Notes: generated from the letters alone by a model not told the origin. Counted from the stretch's first letter, positions 46,222 to 54,557 are shown. The stretch: DNA of 64,000 nucleotides from Methylomonas koyamae (GCF_006483455.1 NZ_PPPU01000012.1:162028-226027); one strand, 5' to 3'. Numbers and translations: made by a program.

Positions 46222-46632
46222 ATGTTGTACCAAATTATAATAATTATTCATATCTTCCTGGGCATAGGCATCATTGGTTTGGTGTTGATGCAACAAGGAA
46301 AAGGCGCGGACGCCGGAGCAACTTTCGGCGGCGGCGCATCCGGTTCGGTGTTCGGCGCCCAGGGTTCCGCATCGTTCCTGTCCAGAACCACAGCAATTTT
46401 CGCGACCCTGTTTTTCATAACCAGCTTGGGTCTGGCGGTGATGGGCGGTTATCAAGGCAAAAAGACCGACATCGTTCTGGAATCGGCTCCGGCAGCGGCA
46501 GAACCCGCTAAGTCGGAACTGCCGTTACCGCAGAGCGCTGCCGAGGTTCCCGCTGCAGTGCCGGGCGTAGTCGACGCCAAAATCCCCGAAGCGCCGGCCA
46601 TCAAAGAAGTCGAAAAACCGGCCGCGCAATAA
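46222..46632 (+). CDS. secG: Protein translocase subunit SecG
   Basis: 136-residue inner-membrane protein of the SecYEG channel. Two helices: IIIIIHIFLGIGIIGLVLMQ and TTAIFATLFFITSLGLAVMG, with the conserved QQGKGADAGATFGGGASGSV loop and GAQGSASFLSRTT between them. The C-terminal ~55-residue Ala/Pro/Glu-rich tail (residues about 85-136) is longer than in E. coli and probably disordered. It is followed by tRNA-Leu, as in many gammaproteobacteria. Confidence 0.95.
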   Translation: MLYQIIIIIHIFLGIGIIGLVLMQQGKGADAGATFGGGASGSVFGAQGSASFLSRTTAIFATLFFITSLGLAVMGGYQGKKTDIVLESAPAAAEPAKSELPLPQSAAEVPAAVPGVVDAKIPEAPAIKEVEKPAAQ

Positions 46633-46640
46633 GTGTTAAT

Positions 46641-46725
46641 GCCGACGTGGTGAAATTGGTAGACACGCCATCTTGAGGGGGTGGTGACGCAAGTCGTGCC
46701 GGTTCAAGTCCGGCCGTCGGTACCA
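46641..46725 (+). tRNA. tRNA-Leu, anticodon GAG
   Basis: 85-base tRNA with long variable arm, class II. The acceptor stem GCCGACG pairs with CGTCGGT, followed by A and an encoded CCA. The anticodon stem CCATC/GGTGG carries loop TTGAGGG with GAG at positions 34-36, reading CUC/CUU. T-arm GCCGGTTCAAGTCCGGC. It lies 8 bases after secG. Confidence 0.95.
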
Positions 46726-46756
46726 GATGAGAATGCACTGAGGTGCAAAGAAGTAC

Positions 46757-46796
46757 AAAAACCCGCGAATCTTCCAGGTTCGCGGGTTTTTTATTG
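46757..46796 (+). terminator. Rho-independent terminator after tRNA-Leu
   Basis: Stem AACCCGCGAA / TTCGCGGGTT with loop around TCTTCCAGG, flanked by A and T tracts (TTTTTTA). Lies 32 bases after the tRNA and closes the tpiA-secG-tRNA unit. Confidence 0.88.
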
Positions 46797-47030
46797 TCCA
46801 ACGATGTGCAAAGAAATGCAGTAACAACTTGCAATTTTCGCAGTAACTTTTTCAGTAACACTGAATTGTAATGGTCAACAAAAACCGGACACCTGTTTAG
46901 ACAGCGTCTTTCGAAAATTCCCGCTCCGATTCGCAGGGGATTTGATGGCCTAGCATTCAATGTGACTAGCGTTTATTGAGATAGCCGATCACGCTTAGTT
47001 TCGCTGCCTCTTGGTTTTTGATTTTCCTAG
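46797..47030. other. Non-coding stretch after tRNA-Leu
   Basis: 234 bases without a recognised gene. GTCAACAAAAACCGGACACC near 46874 resembles a decayed insertion-sequence end, but no partner end or transposase was found, so this is weak. The stretch lies between tRNA-Leu and a gene fragment, a usual place for insertion and decay. Confidence 0.35.
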
Positions 47031-47174
47031 CTGACCATCTTGGTACACGAGCTATGCCATTTACACCAGCGCGATCATTCCGACGCCTTCTGGAACGAAG
47101 TGGACAAAGTCATGCCGGATTATGGCCGGCGTAAGGCATGGCTGCGTGATCGAGGGGTTGCCTTAGCGATTTAG
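47031..47174 (+). pseudogene. C-terminal fragment of a YgjP-type (M48/DUF45) zinc metallopeptidase
   Basis: A 47-codon open tail bounded upstream by a stop at 47028 reads LTILVHELCHLHQRDHSDAF then WNEVDKVMPDY and WLRDRGV before TAG. HELCH plus the following His and FW are the zinc-binding signature and flank of YgjP/SprT-like metallopeptidases, so this is the end of such a gene with the first ~80% lost. No start codon remains. Full-length members of the family are often linked to type I restriction systems; none is present here. Confidence 0.65.
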
Positions 47175-47246
47175 TATGCGCCGGACCGGCCATAGCAAAT
47201 GAATTGTCTATAATCAGGCTTGGCGAATTTATTTTACCGAGCTCCC

Positions 47247-48149
47247 ATGTCCGACAATCACTCAAGCAAAGCCATTCTTTACGCTTTCTCCGCCAATTTG
47301 GCGATTGCGCTGACCAAGACCGCGGCCGCGGTTTGGACCGGGTCCGGTTCGCTGGTGGCCGAGGCGGTGCATTCGTTTGCCGATTGCGGTAACCAAGTGT
47401 TGCTGTTCATCGGCATGAAACGGGCGGTGAAGGAGCCGACCGCGCGCCATCCGATGGGCTACGGCCGCGAGTCCTATATCTGGTCGATGATGGTGGCGAT
47501 TACCTTGTTCTCGGTCGGCGGTCTGTTTTCGATTTACGAGGGCATAGAGCGTCTGCACGACAACCATGCGGTGGAAAACGCCGAGATCGCGATCGGTATT
47601 CTGGCGGCTGCCGTGGTGATGGAGGCGCTTTCGCTGAAAGGCGCATTGGGGGCGATGCGCGGCGAACGGGGCGAGCGCAGTTTGTGGCGCTGGTTCCGCG
47701 AAACCCATTCCAGCGAGTTGATGGTGGTGATAGGCGAGGACTTGGCCGCCTTGCTCGGCCTGGTTCTCGCCGCCGGCATGCTGGGTTTGACGCTGCTGAC
47801 CGGCGACGCGATTTACGACGCGATCGGCTCCATGCTGATCGGCGGCTTGCTGATTCTGGTGGCGCTGGCGGTGGGCCGCGAGGTACACGCCTTGCTGCTG
47901 GGCGAAACCGACCGCGAGATTCGCGATGCGGTGGTGGATTTTCTAAAACAGCAACCGGTCGTGGTTCAGGTGTTCAACGTTTGGGCTGTCAGTCATGGTA
48001 ACGACGTGATGCTGGCGATCAAGGTCGAATTGTTGCCGGATTTGACCGTTTCGCAGGCCGTGTCGCTGAGCAACTCGTTGGAGAAGAACATCAAAGCCAG
48101 CCAGCCGCGGGTGAAATGGGTGTTTTTCGAAATCGATAACGCCGATTAA
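47247..48149 (+). CDS. Cation diffusion facilitator (CDF) family transporter
   Basis: 300-residue inner-membrane efflux protein for divalent metals (Zn, Co, Fe or similar) driven by protons. Six helices. EAVHSFADCGNQVLLFIGMK in helix 2 and the matching ELMVVIGEDLAALLGLVLAA in helix 5 hold metal-site His/Asp residues. A cytoplasmic C-terminal domain (residues about 205-300) follows. ATG at 47247. It lies alone after the tRNA terminator and the metallopeptidase remnant. Substrate cannot be told from sequence. Confidence 0.88.
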   Translation: MSDNHSSKAILYAFSANLAIALTKTAAAVWTGSGSLVAEAVHSFADCGNQVLLFIGMKRAVKEPTARHPMGYGRESYIWSMMVAITLFSVGGLFSIYEGIERLHDNHAVENAEIAIGILAAAVVMEALSLKGALGAMRGERGERSLWRWFRETHSSELMVVIGEDLAALLGLVLAAGMLGLTLLTGDAIYDAIGSMLIGGLLILVALAVGREVHALLLGETDREIRDAVVDFLKQQPVVVQVFNVWAVSHGNDVMLAIKVELLPDLTVSQAVSLSNSLEKNIKASQPRVKWVFFEIDNAD

Positions 48150-48161
48150 CCGACTTTGGTT

Positions 48162-48836
48162 TCAAGTTTCGAAAGACCGTTTTTCGGCGAAGACCGTTTG
48201 CCAATCCTGCTCGAATTTGGCGACGGCGGCGTCGGTGGCCGGCACCTGCAACATCTGCCGGGCAATATCCGGCGGTAACGTGGCCGAATGCACGCCCAGC
48301 TTTAACACCTCCAAAACCTGGCGCACGTTCTTAAAGCTGGCGACCAACAGTTTTGCCGGCAGTCGGTAGCGCTCGACGAACTGCTGCAAATCGGCAACCA
48401 CGCCGAGGCCGTCGCAGCCCAGGTTGTCGATCCGGTTCATATAGGGGGCCAGATAATCGGCGCCGTTCATTGCCGCCAAGATGCCCTGCTGCGCGTTGTA
48501 AATCGCCGTCGCCAGCACCGGAATGTCCAGTTGTTTCAAGCGTTTGATCGCGGTCAAACCGGCGGCGTGGGCCGGAATCTTGACCACGATGTCGTAGGGC
48601 AGCGCATGCAGGCGTTCGGCTTCGGCGACGATTTGGTCGGTGGTATTGCTCAGCACCTGCACATGCAGCCGGCAGGCCGGACCTAAAATATCGCTAACTG
48701 CCGGCAGCAGCGCAGTCAAACCCAAGCCGCCGGTCGCCATGATGCTGGGGTTGGTGGTAATGCCGGCCAGAGGCAGAGTCGCTGCTAGCGCCCGGATTTC
48801 GGAAATATCGGCGCTGTCCAGATAAAGTTCGTACAT
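48162..48836 (-). CDS. Transaldolase / fructose-6-phosphate aldolase-like protein
   Basis: 224-residue TIM-barrel class I aldolase of the short transaldolase (TalC/FSA) group. ELYLDSADISEIRALAATLP is the conserved start, GITTNPSIMA the substrate loop, and IVVKIPAHAAGLTAIKRLK carries the Schiff-base Lys. Members either transfer dihydroxyacetone units (transaldolase) or split fructose-6-phosphate; the sequence alone does not decide. Converges with the CDF gene with 12 bases between stops. Confidence 0.88.
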   Translation of the reverse strand: MYELYLDSADISEIRALAATLPLAGITTNPSIMATGGLGLTALLPAVSDILGPACRLHVQVLSNTTDQIVAEAERLHALPYDIVVKIPAHAAGLTAIKRLKQLDIPVLATAIYNAQQGILAAMNGADYLAPYMNRIDNLGCDGLGVVADLQQFVERYRLPAKLLVASFKNVRQVLEVLKLGVHSATLPPDIARQMLQVPATDAAVAKFEQDWQTVFAEKRSFET

Positions 48837-48934
48837 AGTGCTTGCCTAAAAATAACGTCAGGCCGGCGATTATTCAGAATGGCGGCGGCAAAGGCAACTA
48901 ATGACCGGTTTTAAATGATTTAACCGCTCGTGCT

Positions 48935-48970
48935 GAGCTTGTCGAAGTACAACAGCCTTTCGACAGGCTC
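48935..48970. repeat. Short dyad repeat (GAGCTTGTCGAAG / CTTTCGACAGGCTC)
   Basis: Inverted repeat of 13-14 bases around a 9-base loop, of the TTCGACAGGCTC type scattered in many proteobacterial genomes. Lies between the starts and ends of unrelated genes; no function assigned. Confidence 0.6.
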
Positions 48971-49002
48971 AAGGACCGACATTAAAACTTCACAAGGCCG
49001 GA

Positions 49003-49497
49003 TCACTCATGCTTGGCGAGTGCCTGTTTGATTTTGTCGGCCAGGGCGGCGACGCCGCGTTCGGTGACTTTGCGGTGATTGCCTTTCAACTCGATATCGA
49101 ATTGATAGGCCGCGGTTTCGGTGTTGACCTTGACCAAATCGCCGATTAAATACGAAAACAAAAAGCTGGGCTTGCTGTGCTGCCCGACCAGCACCCAGTC
49201 GGCGCCGGCCGCGCGGCCCAGTTTTGCCGCCTGGTCGGCGTAACGGAACAGGTAACCGAAGCCTGCATTCGCCGCGGCTTGCCGTTGCGGCGCAATCCTG
49301 ACGATTTCAATGTCGCCACCCTGGCTTAAAGCCTGTTCCAGCAAGGGACGGATGCTGCCGGTGCGAGCCACTTCTGCCGGCGTATTCGGTAACGAGGTCA
49401 GGTCGTTGGCTTCGAAGTCCAAGATCGCCAGCCGTTGCGCGCTATGGCTGCAGGGGCTTAACAATATCCATGCGGCGCAGCAGAGCGGTCTCAACAT
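49003..49497 (-). CDS. DUF2380 family exported protein
   Basis: 164-residue exported protein of the DUF2380 family. A signal-type N terminus (LCCAAWILLSPCSHSAQ) precedes RLAILDFEANDLTSLPNTPA, QAAANAGFGYLFRYADQAAK and AGADWVLVGQHSKPSFLFSY, all family hallmarks. The fold resembles the nucleotide-free TolB-N-like alpha/beta fold; no activity is known. It is followed on the same strand 13 bases from the cupin gene upstream, so the two are probably one unit. Confidence 0.82.
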   Translation of the reverse strand: MLRPLCCAAWILLSPCSHSAQRLAILDFEANDLTSLPNTPAEVARTGSIRPLLEQALSQGGDIEIVRIAPQRQAAANAGFGYLFRYADQAAKLGRAAGADWVLVGQHSKPSFLFSYLIGDLVKVNTETAAYQFDIELKGNHRKVTERGVAALADKIKQALAKHE

Positions 49498-49510
49498 GGC
49501 GCACCTCCGC

Positions 49511-49960
49511 TCAGGCCGCGGCCGCTGCGGCGCATTGGGCGCGGTACAGTTCCGCGAACTCTGTCATCCCCAAGCTGGCCACGATTTGGCCGGCATCGTC
49601 GAGAATTTCGTAGAACACGCCGCCGTCGCCGACTATTTGAAACAGCACGATGACATCGATTTCGCCACCGCCTTCGCGATGCGGTTCTTCCTTGGCCGGG
49701 CTGACCGTGTAACTGCCGGTGGCGCGAATTTCCTTCAACGAACCGTCAGGGTGGTACAAGCGGTGTTCGCCCTGGACGACAAAGGTCTTGTTCAATACTT
49801 TGTGGCGGTGCAGCACGATCTGGCGGTTCGCGGCAAATTTGAACAAAACATCGACGCTGCCGCGGGCTTCGTCCAAGTCCAGAATCGAATAGGTCAAATG
49901 TTCGAAGCCGGCCAGGGTTTGCCAGCGGATACGGCGGTCGTCGAATCGGTACGCGGTCAT
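49511..49960 (-). CDS. Cupin-domain protein (ChrR / acetylacetone-cleaving-like)
   Basis: 149-residue single cupin. Motif 1 includes IVLHRHKVLNKTFVVQGEH (His-x-His and later Glu/His) and motif 2 lies in PHREGGGEIDVIVLFQIVG. This points to a metal-binding small-molecule sensor or dioxygenase-like protein; substrate unknown. The ATG at 49960 gives TAYRFDDRRIRWQTLAGFEH; the longer frame to 50215 overlaps the divergent kinase and is rejected. The C terminus ends in six Ala. Confidence 0.78.
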   Translation of the reverse strand: MTAYRFDDRRIRWQTLAGFEHLTYSILDLDEARGSVDVLFKFAANRQIVLHRHKVLNKTFVVQGEHRLYHPDGSLKEIRATGSYTVSPAKEEPHREGGGEIDVIVLFQIVGDGGVFYEILDDAGQIVASLGMTEFAELYRAQCAAAAAA

Positions 49961-50151
49961 AGTGCTCTCCAATGGGGTTGCCGAAATAACGGTGGATAAC
50001 TGCGGGCAAAGCTTAGCGGCGGCGCATCGGCCTGTAAGCCGAAATTTGCCCGGCGGATACGGGCAAATTGCCCGGCGTATGCGGCGGGCTTTGCCGGCGA
50101 CGGTGCGGCTTTTAGAATGAAGCGACTTTTTGGTATCCGGACCGGCGGTAT

Positions 50152-51507
50152 ATGGCATTACATTGGCATTTGTTGATTCGAATCGTCCTGGCCGGCGGGT
50201 TGAGCTTGCTGGCAACGCTGACCTACGCCCTTTATCAAAGCCATAGCCTGGCGCAGCGGAACGCGGCGGAGGCGGCGGATGGCGTAGCGCGGCAGTTGGA
50301 AGCGCAATTGCTGTTGATTGATGCCGGCCTGGGGCGCGGCGGCAGCTTTCCGGATTTCGAGTTGTGGAAACAGGCCGGCGGCCAGGCCGGTACTTGTCTG
50401 GCCTACCAGCCGGAAACCGGCGGAACCCCGCGCAGCCTGTGTTACGGCGGCAAGCCGACGGCGCGGAATTGGCCGTCGGGTTTCGAGACCGCTTACCGCA
50501 GCCTGTTTCAGCCCGGTCTGCCGGTATCGCGCAGCATCCGCCGTCAGAGTGGGCAATTCGGCATGCTGACCTTCGCCACCAGCGCGGAAACCGAAATCGC
50601 CGCCGCCTGGCAGAACGTACGCGATCTTGCGACTTTGTCGGCGGTGACCCTGGCCGCGGTTTGCGCTTTGGTGTATTGGAGCGTGCGTCAGGCGTTGCGG
50701 CCGGCGCAAACCATCGTCCGCGGCTTGACTACGTTGGCGGCCGGCGATTTGGCGCACCGCTTGCCCGGATTTCAACTCGACGAATGGCGGCGGATCGGCA
50801 TCGCGGTCAATGCCTTAGCCGAATCCCAGCAACAGTTACTGCAACAGCGGCGCCAACTGGCAGCGAAACTGATCCAACTGCAGGAAGACGAGCGCCGCTA
50901 TTTGGCCCGCGAACTGCACGACGAATTCGGCCAATGTCTGGCCGGTATCAACGCGGTCGCCAGCTCGGTTAGATTCGGCGCTGCCGAACGGGCGCCGGAT
51001 TTGGCGGCCGAGGCCGAACAAATCAATGAAATTGCCGGCGGCATGTTGCAGCGCTTGCGCGGCTTATTGCAACGGCTGCGGCCGGCCGAGCTGGAGCAGT
51101 TGGGGCTGGCGGCCAGTTTGCACAGCGCGGTCGCGGACTGGAATCGGCTCGCAGCCGGCAAGACCGCTTACCGCTTGCAGGTGGCCGGCGACTGCCGCCG
51201 CTTAACGGACGAGCAGGCGTTGGCTTTATTCAGAATTGCCCAGGAATGCCAGACCAATATCGTCAAACATGCCGCGGCGGAAAACGTGAGGCTGGCGTTG
51301 CAAATCGATGAAGGCCGGGCCTTGCTGCAGGTCGAGGACGACGGCGTGGCGCGCGAGTTGCCGCTTGCCGGCGGCGGCCTCGGCTTGCTTGGTATGCGCG
51401 AGCGGGTTGCGGCTTTGAATGGCGAACTCAGTCTGGCAATTGCCGAACCGCACGGTCTGCGGGTTGCGGTGAGCCTGCCGCTGGCCCCGGAGCCGGAAGC
51501 GCAATGA
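50152..51507 (+). CDS. NarX/UhpB-type sensor histidine kinase (HisKA_3)
   Basis: 451-residue membrane kinase. Helix 1 (IRIVLAGGLSLLATLTYALY), a periplasmic sensor of about 130 residues, helix 2 (DLATLSAVTLAAVCALVYWS), HAMP, then the HisKA_3 phosphoacceptor RELHDEFGQCLAGINAVAS and an ATPase domain with LQVEDDGVARELPLAGGGLG and LLGMRER. The sensor part has two cysteines (QAGTCLAYQPE and PRSLCYGG). It overlaps the regulator gene by 4 bases (ATGA), making a clear two-component pair. Signal unknown. Confidence 0.9.
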   Translation: MALHWHLLIRIVLAGGLSLLATLTYALYQSHSLAQRNAAEAADGVARQLEAQLLLIDAGLGRGGSFPDFELWKQAGGQAGTCLAYQPETGGTPRSLCYGGKPTARNWPSGFETAYRSLFQPGLPVSRSIRRQSGQFGMLTFATSAETEIAAAWQNVRDLATLSAVTLAAVCALVYWSVRQALRPAQTIVRGLTTLAAGDLAHRLPGFQLDEWRRIGIAVNALAESQQQLLQQRRQLAAKLIQLQEDERRYLARELHDEFGQCLAGINAVASSVRFGAAERAPDLAAEAEQINEIAGGMLQRLRGLLQRLRPAELEQLGLAASLHSAVADWNRLAAGKTAYRLQVAGDCRRLTDEQALALFRIAQECQTNIVKHAAAENVRLALQIDEGRALLQVEDDGVARELPLAGGGLGLLGMRERVAALNGELSLAIAEPHGLRVAVSLPLAPEPEAQ

Positions 51508-52154
51508 TCGCCATCCTGTTGGTCGACGACCACGCCGTGGTTCGTGCCGGCTACCGGGCTTTGTTGACGAAACAGCCCGATTTGCAAGTCATTGCCGAAG
51601 CCGCGGATGCCGCCGAGGCTTACCGGAAATATCGGCAGCAGCCGGCGGATTTGGTGATTACCGATATTTCCTTGCCCGGCAGCAGCGGCTTGGAGTTGGT
51701 TGCCCGCTTGCGCCAGTTGCAGCCGGACGCCAAAGTTCTGGTATTCAGCATGCACCAAAATCCGCTTTTTGCCGAGCAGGCCTTGCGGGCCGGGGCCCTG
51801 GGGTATGTCAGTAAAAGTAGCCAGCCGGAGGAGTTGCTACGCGCGGTGCGCGAGGTATCTGCCGGACGCCACGTGTTGAGCGCCGATATCGCCCAGGCCA
51901 TGGCTTTGGCAAAGTTGGGCGACGGCAGCCCGGCCTTGCGCAGTTTGACTGTACGCGAGTTCGAAATTTTGCGTTTGCTGGTGGCCGGCCATAGCGTCGA
52001 GGCCATCGCGGCGACTTTGCATATCAGTCCGAAAACGGTCTGCAATTGTCATTATTTAATCAAACGTAAACTTGGGGTTGGCAGCGACATCGAGATGACC
52101 CGTCTGGCCATTCAATGGCAGGTGCTGGATTTGGCGGAGCTGGCCGGCAAATAA
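51504..52154 (+). CDS. NarL/FixJ-type response regulator (LuxR HTH)
   Basis: 216-residue regulator. Receiver domain with LVDDHAVVRAGYRALL, phospho-Asp in LVITDISLPGSSGLE, and Lys in GYVSKSSQPEE. The C-terminal LuxR helix-turn-helix is LTVREFEILRLLVAGHSVEA through TVCNCHYLIKRKLGV. It partners the kinase upstream (4-base overlap). Its targets are unknown. Confidence 0.92.
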   Translation: MIAILLVDDHAVVRAGYRALLTKQPDLQVIAEAADAAEAYRKYRQQPADLVITDISLPGSSGLELVARLRQLQPDAKVLVFSMHQNPLFAEQALRAGALGYVSKSSQPEELLRAVREVSAGRHVLSADIAQAMALAKLGDGSPALRSLTVREFEILRLLVAGHSVEAIAATLHISPKTVCNCHYLIKRKLGVGSDIEMTRLAIQWQVLDLAELAGK

Positions 52155-52203
52155 CGGTTTGTGCCGTTAAACCAAGCTCGGCGTCGCCCCGGCAGGGAAA
52201 CAG

Positions 52204-52225
52204 GGCTCCCGCCAACGCGGGAGCC
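52204..52225. terminator. Hairpin after the two-component pair
   Basis: Stem GGCTCCCGC / GCGGGAGCC with a CAAC loop, 50 bases after the regulator stop. It lacks a run of T, so it may be a pause or mRNA-end hairpin instead of a full terminator. Confidence 0.5.
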
Positions 52226-52347
52226 ACGGTCGTTAAGGGCCGCTGTAACGGCTGTTCGATTTTCATCAATTCTTAATCTGTTCCTAATCGGGACTTCAAT
52301 TACGCGCATTAGAATCCTTGGCAATGGAATTTTATATGGAGCGTTTT

Positions 52348-52689
52348 ATGTTAAGAGCGGTAACTGTTGCATTCGCGGGATTATTGACTTGTTCGGCCGC
52401 ATTTGCGGATGGCCACGGCCACGGGCACAAACACGGTCATCATAAACACCATCATCACGACCACTATGTCGAAGTGGAACGCGCCTACTATCCGGAACGC
52501 GTCGTCCAGTATGTGCCGGCCCCGCAACCGGCGCCACGCTACAACAGTTACGACCAGCGCTCCACCCAGGGTTTGGTCGGCGGTGCGTTGGGCAGCATGG
52601 CGGGTTACGAGATGAGCAAAGGCGATCCGTTGGGCGCGGGTATCGGTGCGGCGGCGGGTGCGTGGCTGGGTAACGGGATGAGCCGTTAG
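52348..52689 (+). CDS. Secreted His-rich protein with glycine-zipper tail
   Basis: 113-residue exported protein. Signal peptide LRAVTVAFAGLLTCSAAFAD, then a His-rich run (GHGHGHKHGHHKHHHHDHYV) that probably binds metal, a Tyr/Pro linker, and a Gly-rich tail LVGGALGSMAGYEMSKGDPL typical of glycine-zipper outer-membrane proteins. ATG at 52348 has GGAG 6 bases upstream; the earlier in-frame ATG at 52324 and start at 52318 are less likely. A role in metal binding is inferred from composition. Confidence 0.8.
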   Translation: MLRAVTVAFAGLLTCSAAFADGHGHGHKHGHHKHHHHDHYVEVERAYYPERVVQYVPAPQPAPRYNSYDQRSTQGLVGGALGSMAGYEMSKGDPLGAGIGAAAGAWLGNGMSR

Positions 52690-52844
52690 TTCTTTTGCTA
52701 CGTTGGCAGTTTGTCGTCATGCCCGCCAAGCTAACCAAAGGGCACAAGCGCGGGCAGCCAGCGCCATGGACGGTCAGCGTCGATGCCTAAGATACGGAAC
52801 TAGGCGAATCGGTTTTAGCGTGGCGGAATAGCCCAGGAGTCGGA

Positions 52845-53006
52845 ATGTCGCACAGAGTATTGGCAGGGCGCTTGAAAGCCCGGAAAACCAAGAAAGAAAC
52901 CCACGAGAGTTGCAGCAGGATAGAGCGGTTGTTGAATGCGTTGCTGTTTTTCATCGCCGTCTGCTACGGCTACTACGTATTGTCCTTCTCCCACCATCTG
53001 GTTTGA
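52845..53006 (+). CDS. Small membrane protein, 53 aa
   Basis: Short frame MSHRVLAGRLKARKTKKETH, then LLNALLFFIAVCYGYYVLSF as one membrane span, ending SHHLV. AGGAG at 52835-52839 stands 5 bases before the ATG, a near-ideal ribosome site. Basic N terminus suggests the cytoplasmic side. No family recognised. The only gene between the His-rich protein and the DUF2959 gene. Confidence 0.6.
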   Translation: MSHRVLAGRLKARKTKKETHESCSRIERLLNALLFFIAVCYGYYVLSFSHHLV

Positions 53007-53059
53007 TGTTGCGCTGCCCGTTCGTGGCGTTAGTCATCGAACGGGCCGGCCGGACTTAA

Positions 53060-53707
53060 TCACTGTTTTTCCATGGTCTTAATGAAGGCGTCCGCTTCGT
53101 TAATCGACTTTTCCATTTCCACCACCAGCGCCGAGACGTCGGATTTAACCGAGTCCAACTGGCCTTTCAACGACGCGATGGCTTGGGCGTTCAGGTTGTG
53201 TTTCAAATAGAGCACCTGATCTCTGAACACGCTCAACACCGGTTCGATTTTGGTCTCCGCTTTCCGCATCGCCGTAATCAATTGCTGGTAATGGGCTTTG
53301 GTGGCCGTCAGCTTTTGCTGGCTGTCGCGACGCAGTTTTGGATTGCTGTACTGGCTTAACTCGGTTTCCCATTCACTGAACAACGCCGCGGATACGTCTT
53401 CGATATCCGCTATCCGCTTATTGACTTCAGCCGCTTTGCTGACGCTGGCTTCGTATTCGCCGTTCAACTTGTTATAGGTCGCTTCCAGATCGCCGCCTTT
53501 GAAGTTGGTGACGAAGGTGAATTGCTCCAGCGCCGATTTGAACTGTTGTTTGGTTTCTTCCTGGGTATCGCGGGCCTTTTCCACACGATGCACCATCACA
53601 TCCCGCTTCGGAATGCCGATTTTTTCCAGGCCGCTGTAATAGACCTTGGAGCAGGCAGTGGCCGCCAGAAGCAGGCAGCATAAAAAGAGGCGTAAAAATT
53701 TCGGCAT
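53060..53707 (-). CDS. DUF2959 family lipoprotein
   Basis: 215-residue lipoprotein: signal peptide with LLLAATACSKVYY (Cys19). The rest is helical and coiled coil, with the family pattern YSGLEKIGIPKRDVMVHRVE, FKGGDLEATYNKLNGEYEAS and a C-terminal LVVEMEKSINEADAFIKTME. DUF2959 proteins are envelope proteins of unknown function. Single gene; upstream lies the repeat-rich zone. Confidence 0.85.
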   Translation of the reverse strand: MPKFLRLFLCCLLLAATACSKVYYSGLEKIGIPKRDVMVHRVEKARDTQEETKQQFKSALEQFTFVTNFKGGDLEATYNKLNGEYEASVSKAAEVNKRIADIEDVSAALFSEWETELSQYSNPKLRRDSQQKLTATKAHYQQLITAMRKAETKIEPVLSVFRDQVLYLKHNLNAQAIASLKGQLDSVKSDVSALVVEMEKSINEADAFIKTMEKQ

Positions 53708-53834
53708 AAAAACTCCCGTTGAACTGGCTGGTCATTATAAGGCGGAGCAGTTGCCGGACAAGCGGAAATCGGGGGCGTTAGGGCCATACCGTTGAGTTAA
53801 GCCGTTATATCGACATGGCTGTAGGGAACCCCCG

Positions 53835-54003
53835 TTCCCACGCTACCGTTATACACATCCTTGTTTGTAACCGTCATTCCGGCAGGGATTGCCGGAATCC
53901 AGGCTGCAAGGATCGCTTGAAGCTGCCGTCCATGGCACTGGATGCCCGCGTCCTGCGGGCATGACGGCACTTGTGTATAACGATGAGCGCTTCCGCGTGG
54001 GAA
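53835..54003. repeat. MITE-like element with nested terminal inverted repeats
   Basis: 169-base element bounded by TTCCCACGC (53835-53843) and GCGTGGGAA (53995-54003), with a second perfect inverted pair just inside, CGTTATACACA (53847-53857) and TGTGTATAACG (53972-53982). The centre holds a CGTCATTCCGGCAGG-type repeat facing CCTGCGGGCATGACG. No coding capacity. Ends lie about 50 bases from repeat R4. Confidence 0.6.
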
Positions 54004-54053
54004 TGCGTAAGGTTGGGGTTGTTATTTTGGGCGGGTGCGGTTTGGGAATTACG

Positions 54054-54375
54054 TGTCGCTATCGCGACGGGTGTTTTAATGCCGGTTCGCGGACCGGCGA
54101 CCGCGATACTTTCGTTACGAAAACCATCCCTGGTTTTCGCCCTCCGGGCCAGCCTATCGGCTGTTCAAATTCGTTCCGGACGAATTTGTGCTCCGCCAAA
54201 GAAAAGTATCCAAAAGAAAGGCGGCCCGGATGCCGCTTGTTTCCTGCGCGCCGAAGTTTTTGAATGGGGTTGACGGAAGGGGCTTCCTGCCCCTCCGTCA
54301 ACGCGATGCATCCCTGCATCGCCCCTGCGGGCTATACCATCCAAAAACTCCGGTGCTCGGCGCGGCATACGGGAG
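54054..54375 (+). repeat. Hairpin-chain repeat, copy R4 (long-arm type)
   Basis: Longest copy, orientation as R1. Order: GTCGCTATCGCGAC; GCCGGT/ACCGGC; GATACTTTC...GAAAAGTATC with two extra hairpins in its loop (CGAAAACCA/TGGTTTTCG, CAAATTCGT/ACGAATTTG); long-range stem AGTTTTTGAATGG/CCATCCAAAAACT; within it GACGGAAGGGGC/GCCCCTCCGTC and GCGATGCA/TGCATCGC; closing GGCGCGGCATACGGGAG. Single mismatches in the long stem are A-C on this strand, i.e. G-U on the other, hinting that RNA is read from the minus strand here. Confidence 0.85.
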
Positions 54376-54431
54376 GAACAGCGTCGCGGGCTTGAAAGGC
54401 TTTGAAGATTCTTTTGGGATTAGTGGAGTAG

Positions 54432-54457
54432 CTCCGAATAGCGAAGCGTATTCGGAG
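54432..54457. repeat. Hairpin CTCCGAATA / TATTCGGAG
   Basis: Perfect 9-bp stem around GCGAAGCG. One of a cluster of short hairpins of different sequence between R4 and the DUF1152 gene. Confidence 0.65.
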
Positions 54458-54531
54458 GAACGAGGGATATTCCAAACAGCGTTTGGACCATCTGCGAGAG
54501 TGCACACGTCCCAAATATTTGGCCAACATGC

Positions 54532-54557
54532 GTCCGATTACGCTACGCTAATCGGAC
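54532..54557. repeat. Hairpin GTCCGATTA / TAATCGGAC
   Basis: Perfect 9-bp stem around CGCTACGC, same size and loop style as the hairpin at 54432-54457 but different arms. Confidence 0.65.

Noticed and set aside
46797..46960. Possible insertion-sequence end (CAACAAAAACCGGACACC) after tRNA-Leu
   Set aside because: No second end, transposase or target duplication could be found, so an insertion element is not claimed.
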